Shown here: positions 48,034 through 58,839 of the stretch, piece after piece
Numbering within the stretch: the stretch's first letter is position 1
Layout: every line of letters begins with the position of its first letter
Source: Microstegium vimineum
Taxonomy: Eukaryota; Streptophyta; Magnoliopsida; Poales; Poaceae
Reading direction: 5' to 3'
DNA length: 64,000 nt
Assembly: GCA_022036555.1 (NCBI GenBank)
Contig: CM039120.1
Span: 28,952,991 to 29,016,990 of the forward strand
Position numbers and translations under genes: made by a program
The notes under the pieces: generated by a model
Seen by the model: only the letters and a program-made list of their open reading frames with translations
What the model was told of the DNA's origin: nothing
Database searches by the model: none

Positions 48034-51000
48034 TGTAACACCCTAGGTGTTAAGCTTGCATTTGCATATCATTTCATGCGCATGAGCACAAGCATCATTG
48101 CATTCATGCATTTCCATGATCATATGAAATGATAATTATAAGTGATCACCTTGTTTACATGTTGTATGTGTTAACCTACAACTAGCTTTACTTAAGTTAT
48201 GCTTGTGTAACCAAGTGCTTGATGTTTTGATCACTAATAACCACCTAGATATATTTAGGGATGTTAATTGAACCATGTTTATGTTCATTATCAAGTTCAA
48301 AAGAGCTTCTAGGGGTTAAGCTTAATGATTGACCCTAGGAACCCTTTTTCTTGATTTAACAAAATGACTTTGTTAATGACCTTGTATGAAAAGGTTGGCT
48401 TAAACAAAGTGGTAGAGTTTTTAATTCTGCACAAACTTTGTTTAACCACCTTGAGGTGATTCAGATCCTAAAATACCCTAATTGGTCACTTAAGGCTGAT
48501 TTGGGGGCTGTTTTAGCTTTCTGAAATTGCCTAAGTCCTAAGTGCGTTTCAGTTTGAATGTTGCTATGTTTGAATGCCTGTAGTTTGAAATCTAAGCCGT
48601 TTCAGCTCAAACAAAGTACACCAAATTTGTAGATCAGCTATAGCTCTACAAAAGTGTACATTTGGTTGAAGCTAAGATGCAGAGGTTAGGGAGTTAATCG
48701 CTTTGCCAAATCGGTCATCAGTCGGCCTGATGCCGGTTTCAAATGCAGAGGCAGCGCGCCGCTCGGTCGGTGGCCGGCCGTGTCGGGCATCTCGCGATGC
48801 GTGGCGGCCGTACACCGGCGTTGGACCCGCGCCGGCCGCACCTTGGACGCCAGCACACTCCACCTCGCGGCCAAACGCTCACTCGCCTCGCTCTCTCCCT
48901 CTCCTCTCTGCCTTGCGCAAGAAAGCGGAGCACGCGCCATTGCCGCAGCAGTGCCATCGCCGAGCTCGCCTACGCTGCACACCGCCGCATTGGCCGCCAA
49001 AACCCAGCCACAGCTTCGCCTCGCCCCGCTCCACCTTCTACACCGCTCAGCTTTACCGCTAACCGCACGGGTAAGCCAGACCGCGCAGCACCGCAAGCGC
49101 CATTGACGACCTAAGCTCCGCCGAGCTTTGCGCCGCTGTGGCCAGCCCAATACACAGCCTCTCCCTCTCTTCTAGCTCTTGTACGTGGTAGCCTAGAGGT
49201 TGTAGATGCTCACCAAGGAGTCGGTTGAGACGGTTAGGGTTAGGGTTTGCTGGAACGGGAACTCCGCTGCGTGCAAGCGCATGGCACCCGCAACGCCGGC
49301 AAGGTTATGCTGGGCTTCTCAGTGTCGCTCGCGTTCGTCTGAGTAGTGTTATGGGTAGCTGGTTAGCCAGTGAGTAGTTAGCCGGAGTTGGTTGAAGCAT
49401 CCACGCCTCGCCATCGCCGGAACAGAAGCACCGCGCTACCGTGAACTTGCCACCGTGTCGCTGTGCATGTGGCCGAGCTCATCAGAGGGTTCGCACCGCC
49501 CCAATCCGGGCTAGATCGGACCGCTAGGGTTCCGTGTAGGTGTAGCCGTCGCCAGTTTGGCCGGAGGAAGCTGGCGCCCGCCAGCGGAAGAGCAGCAGCG
49601 CCGCCATGAATGCCGTCGAGCATGCTCCGTTACGAATTGGGTACAACCAGTTACATGGTTCGATGCGGGTTGCGTAGGGGAATACAACCATGGGGTTGGA
49701 TTGGCCGGAAACCTCACCGCCGGCGAAGGACCGAGGGTCGAGCACCTCCAGTGCAGTTGGCTCTGTGGGGAAGAACCTGACCAGTGGGTCCCATGTGTCA
49801 TAGGCTTTGTTTGTTTCCCTGTTTTGTCTTTTTCAGTTCTGTTGGTTAACTTTGGAAATTCATAACTAATTCCAGAAAAATGCTAAAAATATAAAACCAG
49901 TTCTGTGAGCTTTGTTATGTTTTTCTCTATGCATGAAAAATGTTAGTTATGTTTTTTTCTATGCATGAAAAATGTTAAATAACCTGTTAATACTGTTCTT
50001 CTGTGTTGTTTTAATAAAAGTGAACAGCATGCTTTATGTGCTTAATTTAACTTGTTTAATTCATAACTGGAGTTTGGTATGTGCTAAAATCATGGTTCTT
50101 GTTGTGTTGAGTTTGTCTCAGCATGTATTTCCCATGAAAAATGTTAATGTGACAGTAACCTATAATTTAGTGGCTTGCTGTAGTTCTTTTAATTAAATGC
50201 TTGTTTAATTAAATACAACCTTGGTATGTGCTATAATTTAGTGGCTTGCTGTAGTTCTTTTAATTAAATGCTTGTTTAATGAAAAATGTTAATGCTTGTT
50301 TAATTACTGTGCTTGCTATTTTTTTACATGTGTTACTTGCTTAGTGTAAGCTAAGAAAATTATGAAATCTGTTGTTTTACACTTTTCAAATTGTTTAAGT
50401 AATATATGTTTAACTTATGCTTGTTTTCTCATCCCCTGCAAAGATGTAATTTTAACTCCTTTTTCTTTATGTTTGCTGTTGTTGGTGTGAACAACAAAGT
50501 GGTAGCTATTTATGTATTCTATCCTCTCTAATTTTATCATGATTTTTGGATGGTTAGTTGTAGGCTTTCTAACTGTTCTGAGTTATCTCTGTTTGCGGTT
50601 AAACAGCTGAAGCATGTTTTATTGTTAGAATTGTTTGAGCTATTTGTGTTGAGGTTCAACAGTAGCTACAGTATACTTTGTTGTAGATAACTTGTTGAGC
50701 TATTTTGTGTTAAATTTTCACAGCCATAACCTGTTTAGTTTAACCTGAGCATGTTTTACAAGTTCAACCTAAAATTTGTGTTTTCCTATTTCTTCAAAAC
50801 AGCCTTGCTTATATTGTTTGTTAGCCCTTTTTAATATTGGATCTAGCTAGGGAGTTTATGAAATGTTTTGTAGATAATTTCATGACCTTTCGAGAATGTC
50901 TTAGTTTGTAATTTTTGGTTGTGTGTAGCTCTAGCTATACAGTTTTCTTCTAGCTGTTGTTTCAAGTGTTTCTTTGCCATGTTATGCTTGTGTTAAGTGG

Positions 51001-52981
51001 TGTATGTTTGTGTAAGTTAATCAAGTACCTTAAACCATACAACTTGTTAATGCAGGTGTAAGAGAGCTTACCTCAGAGGAGAAGCTCTATTACAGATTAT
51101 TGAAGAAGGGTAAGTGTAACTTCTCTACGGGAGAAGAAATTTGCACATATTCAGTCAATGAAATAAAATGTTGCATAAGACATTCATCATGAGCATCCAT
51201 TCATATGCATTAGGCATGTCTCATTCTAGTATATGACTTGTCATATATGTTGGTTTATCATACATGTATACATGCATCCAGGATCACCGGAGGGAGTGAC
51301 CTTGCTGGAGTTCGGGGAGCTAGAAGGAGGACTCCCACCAGAGTTGGAAGCTCCAGAAGAAGGAGAACGGGGCCCTGATCTTCCTGAGTGCCCTAACCAC
51401 CTCCCCTCCACCTTTGTGAAAGGCAAGCCCCGGATCATTATACACCTTCTTACTCTATTTAAAGTATTTTACTTAAAGTTCAACCACTTGTTTGTGCATT
51501 AAGTTAATAGGATTTGAGATGGAACCCCTTGCTGCATTATACCTTCCTGTCCACTATAAAGAACCTTGTAGGCCCAAGATCGAAACCTTGCTTAGCCATG
51601 CTTAGACCGGTAGTGTAGGTGGTCTATCATCCCCCACAAAGATAGGTTGATGGTCACGGTTGGCTATAGCTTGCTATCGTGGAAAATAACCTTGTGGAAG
51701 TAATAAATCGAGACCGGGCAGACAAGGTGTTGTGAGCCACTTGACTTGGAGGTCTTGTGAGCTGGTTCTCTCTGCCTGTGTCTCTAGGCACTGGATCGTG
51801 GTTGGACATCTACCGAGATTGAATGCATGTCTCTGTTATAGCTGGCCGAATAACTCGTTTCGACCGCGAAGCCTAACTCTGTATGTTCGGGCCGGAATCC
51901 CCTCCTAGTTGGGTCATGAAGGACCGCGAGCGGAGGATTAGACCGTGGGCAAGCATCCTGATCGTCCTGGCCTGGCACCAAGGGCAGGCACTACTTAAGT
52001 GACCTGGCTACCATGAATCGCTATTCATGCCGATACCGGGGGACCCGCGGCTACCTGAACTATATTGATGGTGACCCGCATAAGTGTGTCGGCAGGCATA
52101 CTTGGGTGTGACTGAGGAATAAACCTCCAGCTGGATAAGAATTCGATTCGAATTGCGGTCTCTCCCCGTCAGTGAGAAACTTGAAAGATCTTCCTCTCAC
52201 TGTAGAAATATGAACTTTAATAAGTAACCAAAAGATGGTTATGTGGTTTTATACCAAGCACAATATGGTTATTAATGTTGGTTACTCAGTGATTGCTCTA
52301 GTACAGGTGCTAATGAGATCCTCTTAATGTTACTTAACTTGATGCTAAATGTTATTTTCTAATGATGAGAAGACATGAGTAATTAGGATGCTCTTTTATG
52401 CAAAACCTTGCAATCTAATGAGATCCACCTGATAAAGCCTTGCATAATCCTTGAAGTGTCTATGGTTATGTATCTATCTCTCTATTGGGTAAGTCTAGCT
52501 GAGTACAATTGAGTACTCAGGGTTTCTTTACCCTTATTGCAAATGGTATGGTCTATTCTGGTTATTGCCAGGTGTGCCTCTACCCTGCATGTGATGAAGA
52601 GTGAAGACCATGGGCAGTGGTGAATTTTGATGTCTCTCCTTATTGCTTTTGATGGGACTGTACTAGACTTGGCACTATATTTGTGTTAAACAGTTGGCAA
52701 TTGGTTTTGTGAAAACCTAAACTTCCACTACTTTGATTTGAACTCGGTGTTGTAATAACACTTCTTTAATTTCAGTTGTAATATTATTTCATTTCGAACT
52801 TATCACTGTGGATGTGCGGTTACTGAATCTAGTGTACGATCTCGGGTTGTTACTTGATTGTGGTTTGAGATCCTTCGAGATTTCAAGGACCACCGGGCTT
52901 ATATGGGCTCTAGTATGACAGAGTTGTCAGAAATGATGCCCATTGCACTAGTGCTCTTATATGTTGGGCGGTTCTGTGACA
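48034..52981 (+). repeat. Element F 3' LTR
   Basis: It is 4948 bp and collinear with 36080-40191. It has an extra 773-bp segment (51652-52424) and two short tandem duplications, one near 49915-49980 (TATGCATGAAAAATGTTA unit) and one near 50160-50300. Scattered substitutions at a few percent suggest an insertion older than C. Confidence 0.93.
51652..52424. other. 773-bp segment present only in the F 3' LTR
   Basis: The segment is bounded by GAT on both sides (51649-51651 and 52422-52424), and the 5' LTR has a single GAT at 39623-39625. This fits a microhomology deletion in the 5' LTR. An insertion with a 3-bp duplication is also possible. It has no ORF and no recognisable terminal repeats. 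Confidence 0.7.
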
Positions 52982-53091
52982 AAAGCAGGGCGAAGCTCAT
53001 ACCCATCTGTAAGAATAGGATTTGAAGATGGTGGAAGCTCCAACATGTCGCCCTTTGGAGCAGAGTATTTATATATAGGAGTGGAATCCAT
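52982..53091 (-). pseudogene. Element A gag, N-terminal fragment
   Basis: An ATG at 53091-53089 opens MDSTPIYKYSAPKG. The frame runs to 52982, where F was inserted, and continues at 36079. It follows the PBS and 5' LTR of A at the expected distance of about 100 bp. Confidence 0.82.
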
Positions 53092-53189
53092 GTGGTAAGA
53101 TGAAAATGGTAAGGTGAGAAAGGTGGTAAAAATGAGATAAGAAAAAGGGGTAAACGGATGACTTGGTTCGAAACTAGCATAGCTACCGT

Positions 53190-53207
53190 TCCCCGGCAAC
53201 GGCGCCA
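53190..53207 (-). other. Element A primer binding site (tRNA-Asp)
   Basis: Minus-strand TGGCGCCGTTGCCGGGGA follows the 5' LTR after seven bases. It is complementary to the 3' end of plant tRNA-Asp including CCA, as used by Athila-type elements. Confidence 0.92.
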
Positions 53208-53214
53208 GAAAGCT

Positions 53215-53683
53215 TATTGGTATTTCTTAACGCACACAGATAAATCCGCAAGCGCACGGATACCATTGTAGCTTTCACCCGTGAGTATTCCAAGGGTATC
53301 GATTTCCACGGGGAATGTCAAGTGTACTAGAGAAGAACTAAGAGCATCCAAGGATAGATAAGATAACTGGGTAGAGAGATTTTCAAGTTTTCTAAGGGGG
53401 ATATCTAATCAAAGGGCCACGATACTCTACTTACTGTGGAGCAACAGTACCTTCCCGACTCTTGACAAAGACTGGGAAAAAGTAGTCGGGGGGAGGCTGC
53501 CAAAAGCTCTACGAAAACACCAACCCGAACATGGTGGGCTACAAAGGCCTTACAGAGCTCTACGAAAACACCAAAACTCGTGGAATTCTGTCAATATAAA
53601 CCCTAATTCTAGCTAGTGGTTTCATTTAGATCCTTTTCCTTGTTTAGTTGACAGTTGAATTTGGTACTTAAGGACCGTCAACA
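53215..53683 (-). repeat. Element A 5' LTR, internally deleted
   Basis: Only 469 bp remain of an LTR that is 1185 bp at the 3' end. The parts kept match 28556 to about 28900 and about 29630-29740. At the join, GCTCTACGAAAACACCA appears twice (53507 and about 53556), so the deletion carries a copied filler. The TATA region is lost. Confidence 0.88.
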
Positions 53684-53706
53684 TTGACATCAGTAGAATC
53701 ACCCAT
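53684..53706 (-). pseudogene. Element B gag start, separated from the rest of gag by element A
   Basis: An ATG at 53706-53704 opens MGDSTDV. After 23 nt the frame meets element A and continues in frame at 28550. The ATG sits about 45 nt from the B PBS, which supports it as the gag start. Confidence 0.78.
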
Positions 53707-53750
53707 GATCTTAGTAAAGGTTAAAACTGTGATCAAAAGATGTATCTAGG

Positions 53751-53768
53751 GTCCCACCGGGTGTGCCA
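53751..53768 (-). other. Element B primer binding site (tRNA not assigned)
   Basis: Minus-strand TGGCACACCCGGTGGGAC begins seven bases after the 5' LTR, and starts with TGG as a PBS should. I could not assign the matching tRNA with confidence. Confidence 0.7.
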
Positions 53769-53775
53769 AAAGAGG

Positions 53776-54576
53776 TGTTGACACAAAAACCGTCGGATCT
53801 ACGAACACCTCTGGCTTATACCTGAATTCGATATCCAAGGTGTGCCAATCGATTTGACTAGTTAATCGACAAGGACGATAACTAGAACAAAATTGAACGA
53901 GACGACAGCGATACGCCCGGACGTCAAAGCTCAGATTGCTCAAAACGCGGAACTCGCGAAGTTGACGGAGGTCGTGTAGATGCAGCCTGTCGAGACTTCG
54001 TAAGAACTCGTAGATGAACTACTAATGCGGTAAAAGTAGATTTGCTGGAAAAAGTAGACGAAAATACTAGATTTATTTGATTGATTGTATATCTTTTTCA
54101 CACCACCACTAGGTACATATTTATACTCCAGCAAGAGGAGTTGTAAACAGACACGACTCATACCTAAACAAAACTCCTATTTTAAAGGAAATAAAACGAC
54201 TCTTGCAAGAGTTGGACTAAAACTATAATAATAATACTAGCACAAAAAACCACCAGTTTCCTTATCCGTTTCCCTTACAATGAAGCCTTCCATCGGCAGA
54301 TTCTTTCCAATCTGCAACCTTCCTTTTATTGCCATTGGTAACTTTCTGCTAACGTCAGCCACATCAACCTGTGTCCATCGGCAACACCTCCTTATCGACA
54401 AATGTCTTTTCTTTCCCCCTTGACGTTTCTTCAATCAAAATCACCATCGGCGATTTCCTCTGCTTCCATCGGTAATTTGATTGGCAGCATCTTGATGTCG
54501 ATGGGGAACAACGATTATCTCTTTGCCGATCAGCACACTTGGTTTATATTGACCCGTACCAAAAATGGTGTCAACA
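53776..54576 (-). repeat. Element B 5' LTR
   Basis: This 801-bp repeat of 3455-4258 is followed by the CCAGG TSD. It contains TATAAATA on the minus strand at 54118-54125. Confidence 0.92.
54118..54125 (-). promoter_or_regulatory. TATA box of the element B 5' LTR
   Basis: TATAAATA on the minus strand is preserved in the 3' LTR at 3800-3807. Conservation in both LTRs and the correct strand support it as the core promoter; no expression evidence exists. Confidence 0.55.
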
Positions 54577-56012
54577 CCAGGAGTATTCTAGGTATCGTTA
54601 TTTATATTTTTACCACGGGGAAGGGATACTAAGGAATAAATGAGGAATGAATAAAGATGATTAATGAGTATCAATGCATGTGTAATGGAGAGTTTTCATC
54701 TATCTCACTCAGTACAAGATAAGTGTCACATAAGATATAGATAATGAATGAATAGTGACAAAAGATAAATACTGATAAGCATATATGTAGCCACATAAGA
54801 TAATGATAAGCACCTCAACAGATATTCTAGTAAGTTATTAGCATGGAATTAGGACAAACTACAAAGGTATTATATTTCCTAAGTCATTCTTAACTATACA
54901 GTCTAGCATATTATGATTAGTGCAATTACACTTGGCAATCATGGCAAGATAAGAGATATTCATGTATAGTGAGTATTACTAAGGAAGATGAAGAACATAG
55001 CAATCACTTCCCCGTAATAGTACTGCTCTGCCTGCCCTACAAACAGGAGGAGGACTACAAAGGACTCAACAGGACTGTCACTCCCGCGAACTACCTCACG
55101 ATCCGGAATGTAGGGTACAATTGCAGATAAATACAGTCTAGGCACTACGCCTACACAATATCTATCATTTACCCACAGCGCTAATGGATAAACGCTATAC
55201 GATCCTAAACATATGATTCAGATCTAACTACGCCAAGTATATAATCATAATAGACTAAGAACAATATAACTAAGAACATAATCAAATAGAGTAAAGTCAT
55301 AAACAATATAATAAAGTAGAACAAAGTCATATTCATAATATTGAAGAACAAATGATGAACAAGGAAGAACTAGAGAGAGAATTACCAAGAATCCTCTTGA
55401 TAGATCTGGAAACCAATCGAAGATTGACTCCTTCTAGTTCTAATCCAACATAGCTATGCTAAACTAGAGATCTAGTTGATGTGCTGGCTCTAGGGCTTGA
55501 TCAGGGGCTTCTCCTCTTGAGATGGATGATGAATAATGAATTAGGTCAGAGAGGCTCTCCTCCTCAGGGGCGGGGGGCCTTCCTTATATAGGCTCCTCAA
55601 ATGAACGTCGGTCATTGGATCAAACCGACCTTAATGGAGGGCTTAGATGTGATCTCAAAGGCGGTGGAGAGGTGGTCCCATAGGCAGAGGAACATTGGGC
55701 TTTGCCCTAGGGAGGCCACCCCAAGGGGTAGGGTGGGCACCCTGCCCCTGGGCCCACTCGACCTCTGGTTCCTTCTCGTGCCTTCTTGACCCTTCTAGAG
55801 TATTCTTGATTCTGTGAATGATGTTTATCTCTATGTAATCATGACATGTGGGCCTTTCCTCCATGTTTCCTAATATCCCCCTACAGAAATAGACATTCAC
55901 CAAAACTCGTGGAATCCTGTCAGTATAAACCCTATTTCTAGGTATTTGTTTCATATAGATCCTTTTCCTTGTCTAGTTGACGGTTGGATTTGGTACTTAA
56001 GGACTATCAACA
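54577..56012 (-). mobile_element. Solo LTR E, right fragment (Athila-like LTR)
   Basis: It continues the LTR interrupted at 3454, beginning with the duplicated CCAGG and ending GGACTATCAACA, followed by the GTCAT TSD. The last 400 bp match the LTRs of A and E2, including CAAATGAACGT and TTGGTACTTAAGGAC. Confidence 0.87.
55582..55592 (-). promoter_or_regulatory. TATA box of solo LTR E
   Basis: Minus-strand CCTATATAAGG is matched by GTTATATAAGG at the same place in E2 (62468-62478). It is missing from both LTRs of A. Confidence 0.55.
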
Positions 56013-57086
56013 GTCATTGAGAAAGAATAGCCAAGTATATCTTGTAAGATCATCCACTATGACAAATTCATACTTGTTCCCTCCAATACTAGTGTAGGTT
56101 GTTGGACCAAACAAGTCCATGTGCAACAACTCAAATGCTCTACTAGTGCTCATCATGCTCTTCTTAGGATGGGTGTTACCAACTTGTTTGTCGGCTTGAC
56201 AAGAGCTACAAAGTTTGTCCTTCTCAAACACAACATCTTTCAAGCCTCTTACTAAGTCATGTTTGATCAATCTATTCAATTGCTTCATCCCAACATGACC
56301 AAGCCTTCTATGCCATAACCAACCCATACTTGATTTAGTGAGCAAGCAAGTTGACAATTGAGACTCACTAACATTGAAATCAACTAGGTAGAGGTTCTCA
56401 TATCTAAAGCCTTTGAAGATCAAGTTTGAACCATCTACACTAATGATCTCAACATCATCTACTCCAAATATGCATTTGAATCCAAGATCACACAATTGAG
56501 CTACCGATAGCAAATTGAAGTTCAAGCTCTCAACTAGCAAGACATTGGATATGCTCAAGTCATTGGATATTGCAATCTTACCAAGTCCCTTGACCTTGCC
56601 TTTGCCATTATCACCAAAAGTAATATTATCAATGCCATCATTGGTGTTGGAGTTGATTGATTTGAACATTCTAGAATCCCCGGTCATGTGTTGAGTGCAC
56701 CCACTATCAAGCACCCAATGCCTTCCTCCGGCTTTGTAATTTACCTACAAAACAAGTTAGTTCTTCTTAGGTACCCACACTTGTTTGGGTCCTCCAACGT
56801 TAGTTACCAAGGATTTTGGCACCCAAATTGCCTTCTTCTTTGGGCCAACAATGGGTGTGCCAACATACTTAGCCATGATACCTTTAGCACTTTTGGTAAG
56901 CATATAACATGAATCAAAGTGCATAGAGGTAGCTTTAGCAAACTTGGTTTGGCTCATGTTAAGTTTGCAATATTGGTCAACATGCCCCACTTGCTTGCAT
57001 TTGTTGCAAAACCGGCCTTTGCTCCTCACAAAGCTATACTTAGGAGTTACAAAGGCTGACTTGCCCTTCTTGGGGGTATAGCTCAA
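56013..57086 (-). pseudogene. Element D protease and N-terminal part of integrase, with second zinc knuckle
   Basis: The segment 57086-56757 has the knuckle CNKCKQVGHVDQYC. Protease begins near 56714 with the LDSGCTQHMTG active site. The GAG-pre-integrase zinc site HRRLGHVGM and CSSCQ lie near 56310-56210, and the integrase core begins with DLFGPT and DDLTRYTW. The frame is open from 56714 to 56013, where E cuts it between two codons of the core. It resumes at 3303 in frame. Confidence 0.88.
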
Positions 57087-58738
57087 TCCCTCTTTACAAA
57101 GGAGAATCTTTGGCTACCCAAGCACTTTAGCAAGCGGGCATCTCCACCATATGCCTTACCCAAAGCATGAGTGAGTTCATTAACATCATTTTTCAATTTT
57201 TATTTTTCAATCACTAGTGTAGCATTATCCTTTGAGCTATCACTAGTAGATGTTCAAGTGGAAGTGCTAGTGTTGGTTGGTGCAACAATGATAGGAGTGA
57301 AAAATGATTCATCTTGAATATCACATGTTACTCCAATCTTACATGATGCAACAATCTTATCCTTGTTTTGATCAAGGAGAGAGGAGTGAGCTTTTTCAAT
57401 CTTGTAGTGAGTCCTCTCAAGCTTCTCATGGGCTTCCATTAGCCTCTCATGAGAGCCATTGAGCTCATCAAAGGATTGTTCAAGAGCCTTAAGCTTCTTG
57501 TTCAATTCTTTGCACTCCTTCCTCTTTCTCTCAAAGCAATCATAAGTTTGCTTCATCATGTCCACGAGTTCCTCCTTGGAGTACTCCTCCTAATCATTAC
57601 TACTATCATCATCACTATAACTATCATCATGAGATTGTACCTTAGTTGGCTTATCCATGAAGCATGATGGAGTGTCGAAGATGGATGGCTTGTTGTTGAT
57701 AGCAATGCTTGCCAATTCTTTCTTCTTGGTCTTCTTCCTCTCATCATCACTAGACTCATCACTGGAAGAATCACTACTATCCCAAGTCACCATGTATGAT
57801 TCACCTTTCTTCTTCTTAGTGAATGATAGCTTCTTTTCCTTCTTCTCATACTTGATATTCTTCTTCTCATCATCATCACTATGATTGGGACAATCCGCAA
57901 TCATGTGACTGGTGCTCTTGCACTTGTAGCATCTCTTCTCATATTCTTTGCCCTTGAAGTTATCTCTTCTCTTTCTAGCACCATAGCCCTTCTTCTTCAT
58001 GAACTTGCCAAACTTGCGCACGAAGAGGGTCATCATGTCATCATCAATATCACTTGTTTCTTCATCATCACTAGATTCTTGCTTCTTTGTTTTGCCCTTG
58101 CTCTTGGATGATGAAGCCTTGAATGCTAAGCTCTTCTTTTCTTTCTTTTCTTCCTTGACCTCTTCTTCTTCACTTTCTTCATTGTATTGCTCTTCGGTCA
58201 TGATCTCACCAAGTACTTCATTGGGAGTGATCTTGTCCAAACCATCTCTCCTAATTATTTGCCTTAAGGTTTTGTATTTCTTGGGCAAACAACCAAGAAA
58301 CCGGATTGAGAAGTCTTCATCCTTGACCTTCTCACCCAAGCTCTTGAGATCATTGATCAACACTTGGAGCCTATGGAATATCTCTGGGATGGACTCATCA
58401 TCCTTCATCTTGAAGTGAGATAGCTTGTCTTTGAGCATGTACAACTTGGCATTCTTTACCGTTGAAGAGCCTTCATAAGTATCTTCAAGTCTCTTCCACA
58501 CTTCACTTGCCTTCTCGAGATCTTTGATTTGTTCAAACACCTTGGAGTCAATGCCATTGTAGATCACATTGAGTGCTATGGTGTTGCATTGCCGGGTCTC
58601 TTGCTCTCTAGGTGTGGGAGTGGCTTCATCAAGAATGACAAAGTCATGTTCGGTCACACTCCACACCTTCTCATGAATTGAGCCTAGATGCATCTTCACC
58701 TTCCTCTTCCAATAATCAAATGAGGTGCCATCAAACAT
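57087..58738 (-). pseudogene. Element D gag
   Basis: An ATG at 58738 opens MFDGTSFDYWKRKVKMHLG. The gag domain covers about 58700-58150. A Lys/Glu/Ser-rich region with the CCHC knuckle CYKCKSTSHMIADC follows near 57930-57885, then a further acidic segment. After a stop near 57588 the same frame continues as a coiled coil (57565-57254). A frameshift lies between 57254 and 57086. Size and layout match SIRE/Maximus gag. Confidence 0.87.
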
Positions 58739-58825
58739 TGGCAGTTGCTCCCCACATGGTTGAATGATATGTGAGCCATCACTAACACCGAAGGCTGTTA
58801 AGCCTTGATAATAGCGGTGACCACG

Positions 58826-58837
58826 GCTCCGATACCA
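58826..58837 (-). other. Element D primer binding site (tRNA-Met type)
   Basis: Minus-strand TGGTATCGGAGC begins two bases after the LTR. It differs from the canonical tRNA-Met PBS by one base. Confidence 0.85.
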
Positions 58838-58839
58838 CT

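Larger units (their letters stand above)
36080..52981 (+). mobile_element. Element F: Tekay-type chromovirus (Ty3/gypsy) with long LTRs and an ORF upstream of gag
   Basis: Long LTRs at 36080-40191 and 48034-52981 share TGTAACACC...CTGTGACA ends and flank a 7.8-kb interior. Reading on the plus strand: tRNA-Met PBS, ORF0, gag with zinc knuckle, protease, RT, RNase H, integrase, a chromodomain-like tail, then the PPT. The long LTRs and chromodomain-like end fit the Tekay/Del clade. It sits in the gag of A in the opposite orientation and is the only complete plus-strand element. The coding part holds eleven in-frame stops and a few indels. Confidence 0.92.
28556..53683 (-). mobile_element. Element A: Athila-like Ty3/gypsy retrotransposon, split by F
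   Basis: The LTRs are at 53215-53683 (5', internally deleted) and 28556-29740 (3', 1185 bp), with a TTGAC TSD. The PBS is complementary to tRNA-Asp, which fits the Athila lineage. Gag starts at 53091, is cut by F at 52982/36079, and continues to about 35450. Pol is at 35447-31812, followed by a 2-kb spacer. Sequence features such as FMDDF in RT and VADHLSRL after RNase H agree with the Athila group. No env-like ORF is visible. Confidence 0.9.
3455..54576 (-). mobile_element. Element B: Tat-lineage Ty3/gypsy retrotransposon with an antisense gene, split by C and A
   Basis: Paired LTRs (53776-54576 and 3455-4258, about 0.8 kb) share TGTTGACACC/GGTGTCAACA ends and a CCAGG TSD. Reading on the minus strand, the order is PBS, gag, protease, RT, RNase H, a second RNase H, integrase, then an antisense ORF on the plus strand before the PPT and 3' LTR. 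The second (archaeal-type) RNase H before integrase and an antisense ORF are known traits of the Tat lineage (Retand/Grande/RIRE2-like). It is interrupted by C at 9372-23110 and A at 28556-53683; B's own sequence is about 12.3 kb. Confidence 0.9.

Noticed and set aside
51652..52424. Possible MITE or other DNA transposon in the F 3' LTR
   Set aside because: No terminal inverted repeats are visible and only GAT is shared at the ends; a deletion in the other LTR explains it better.
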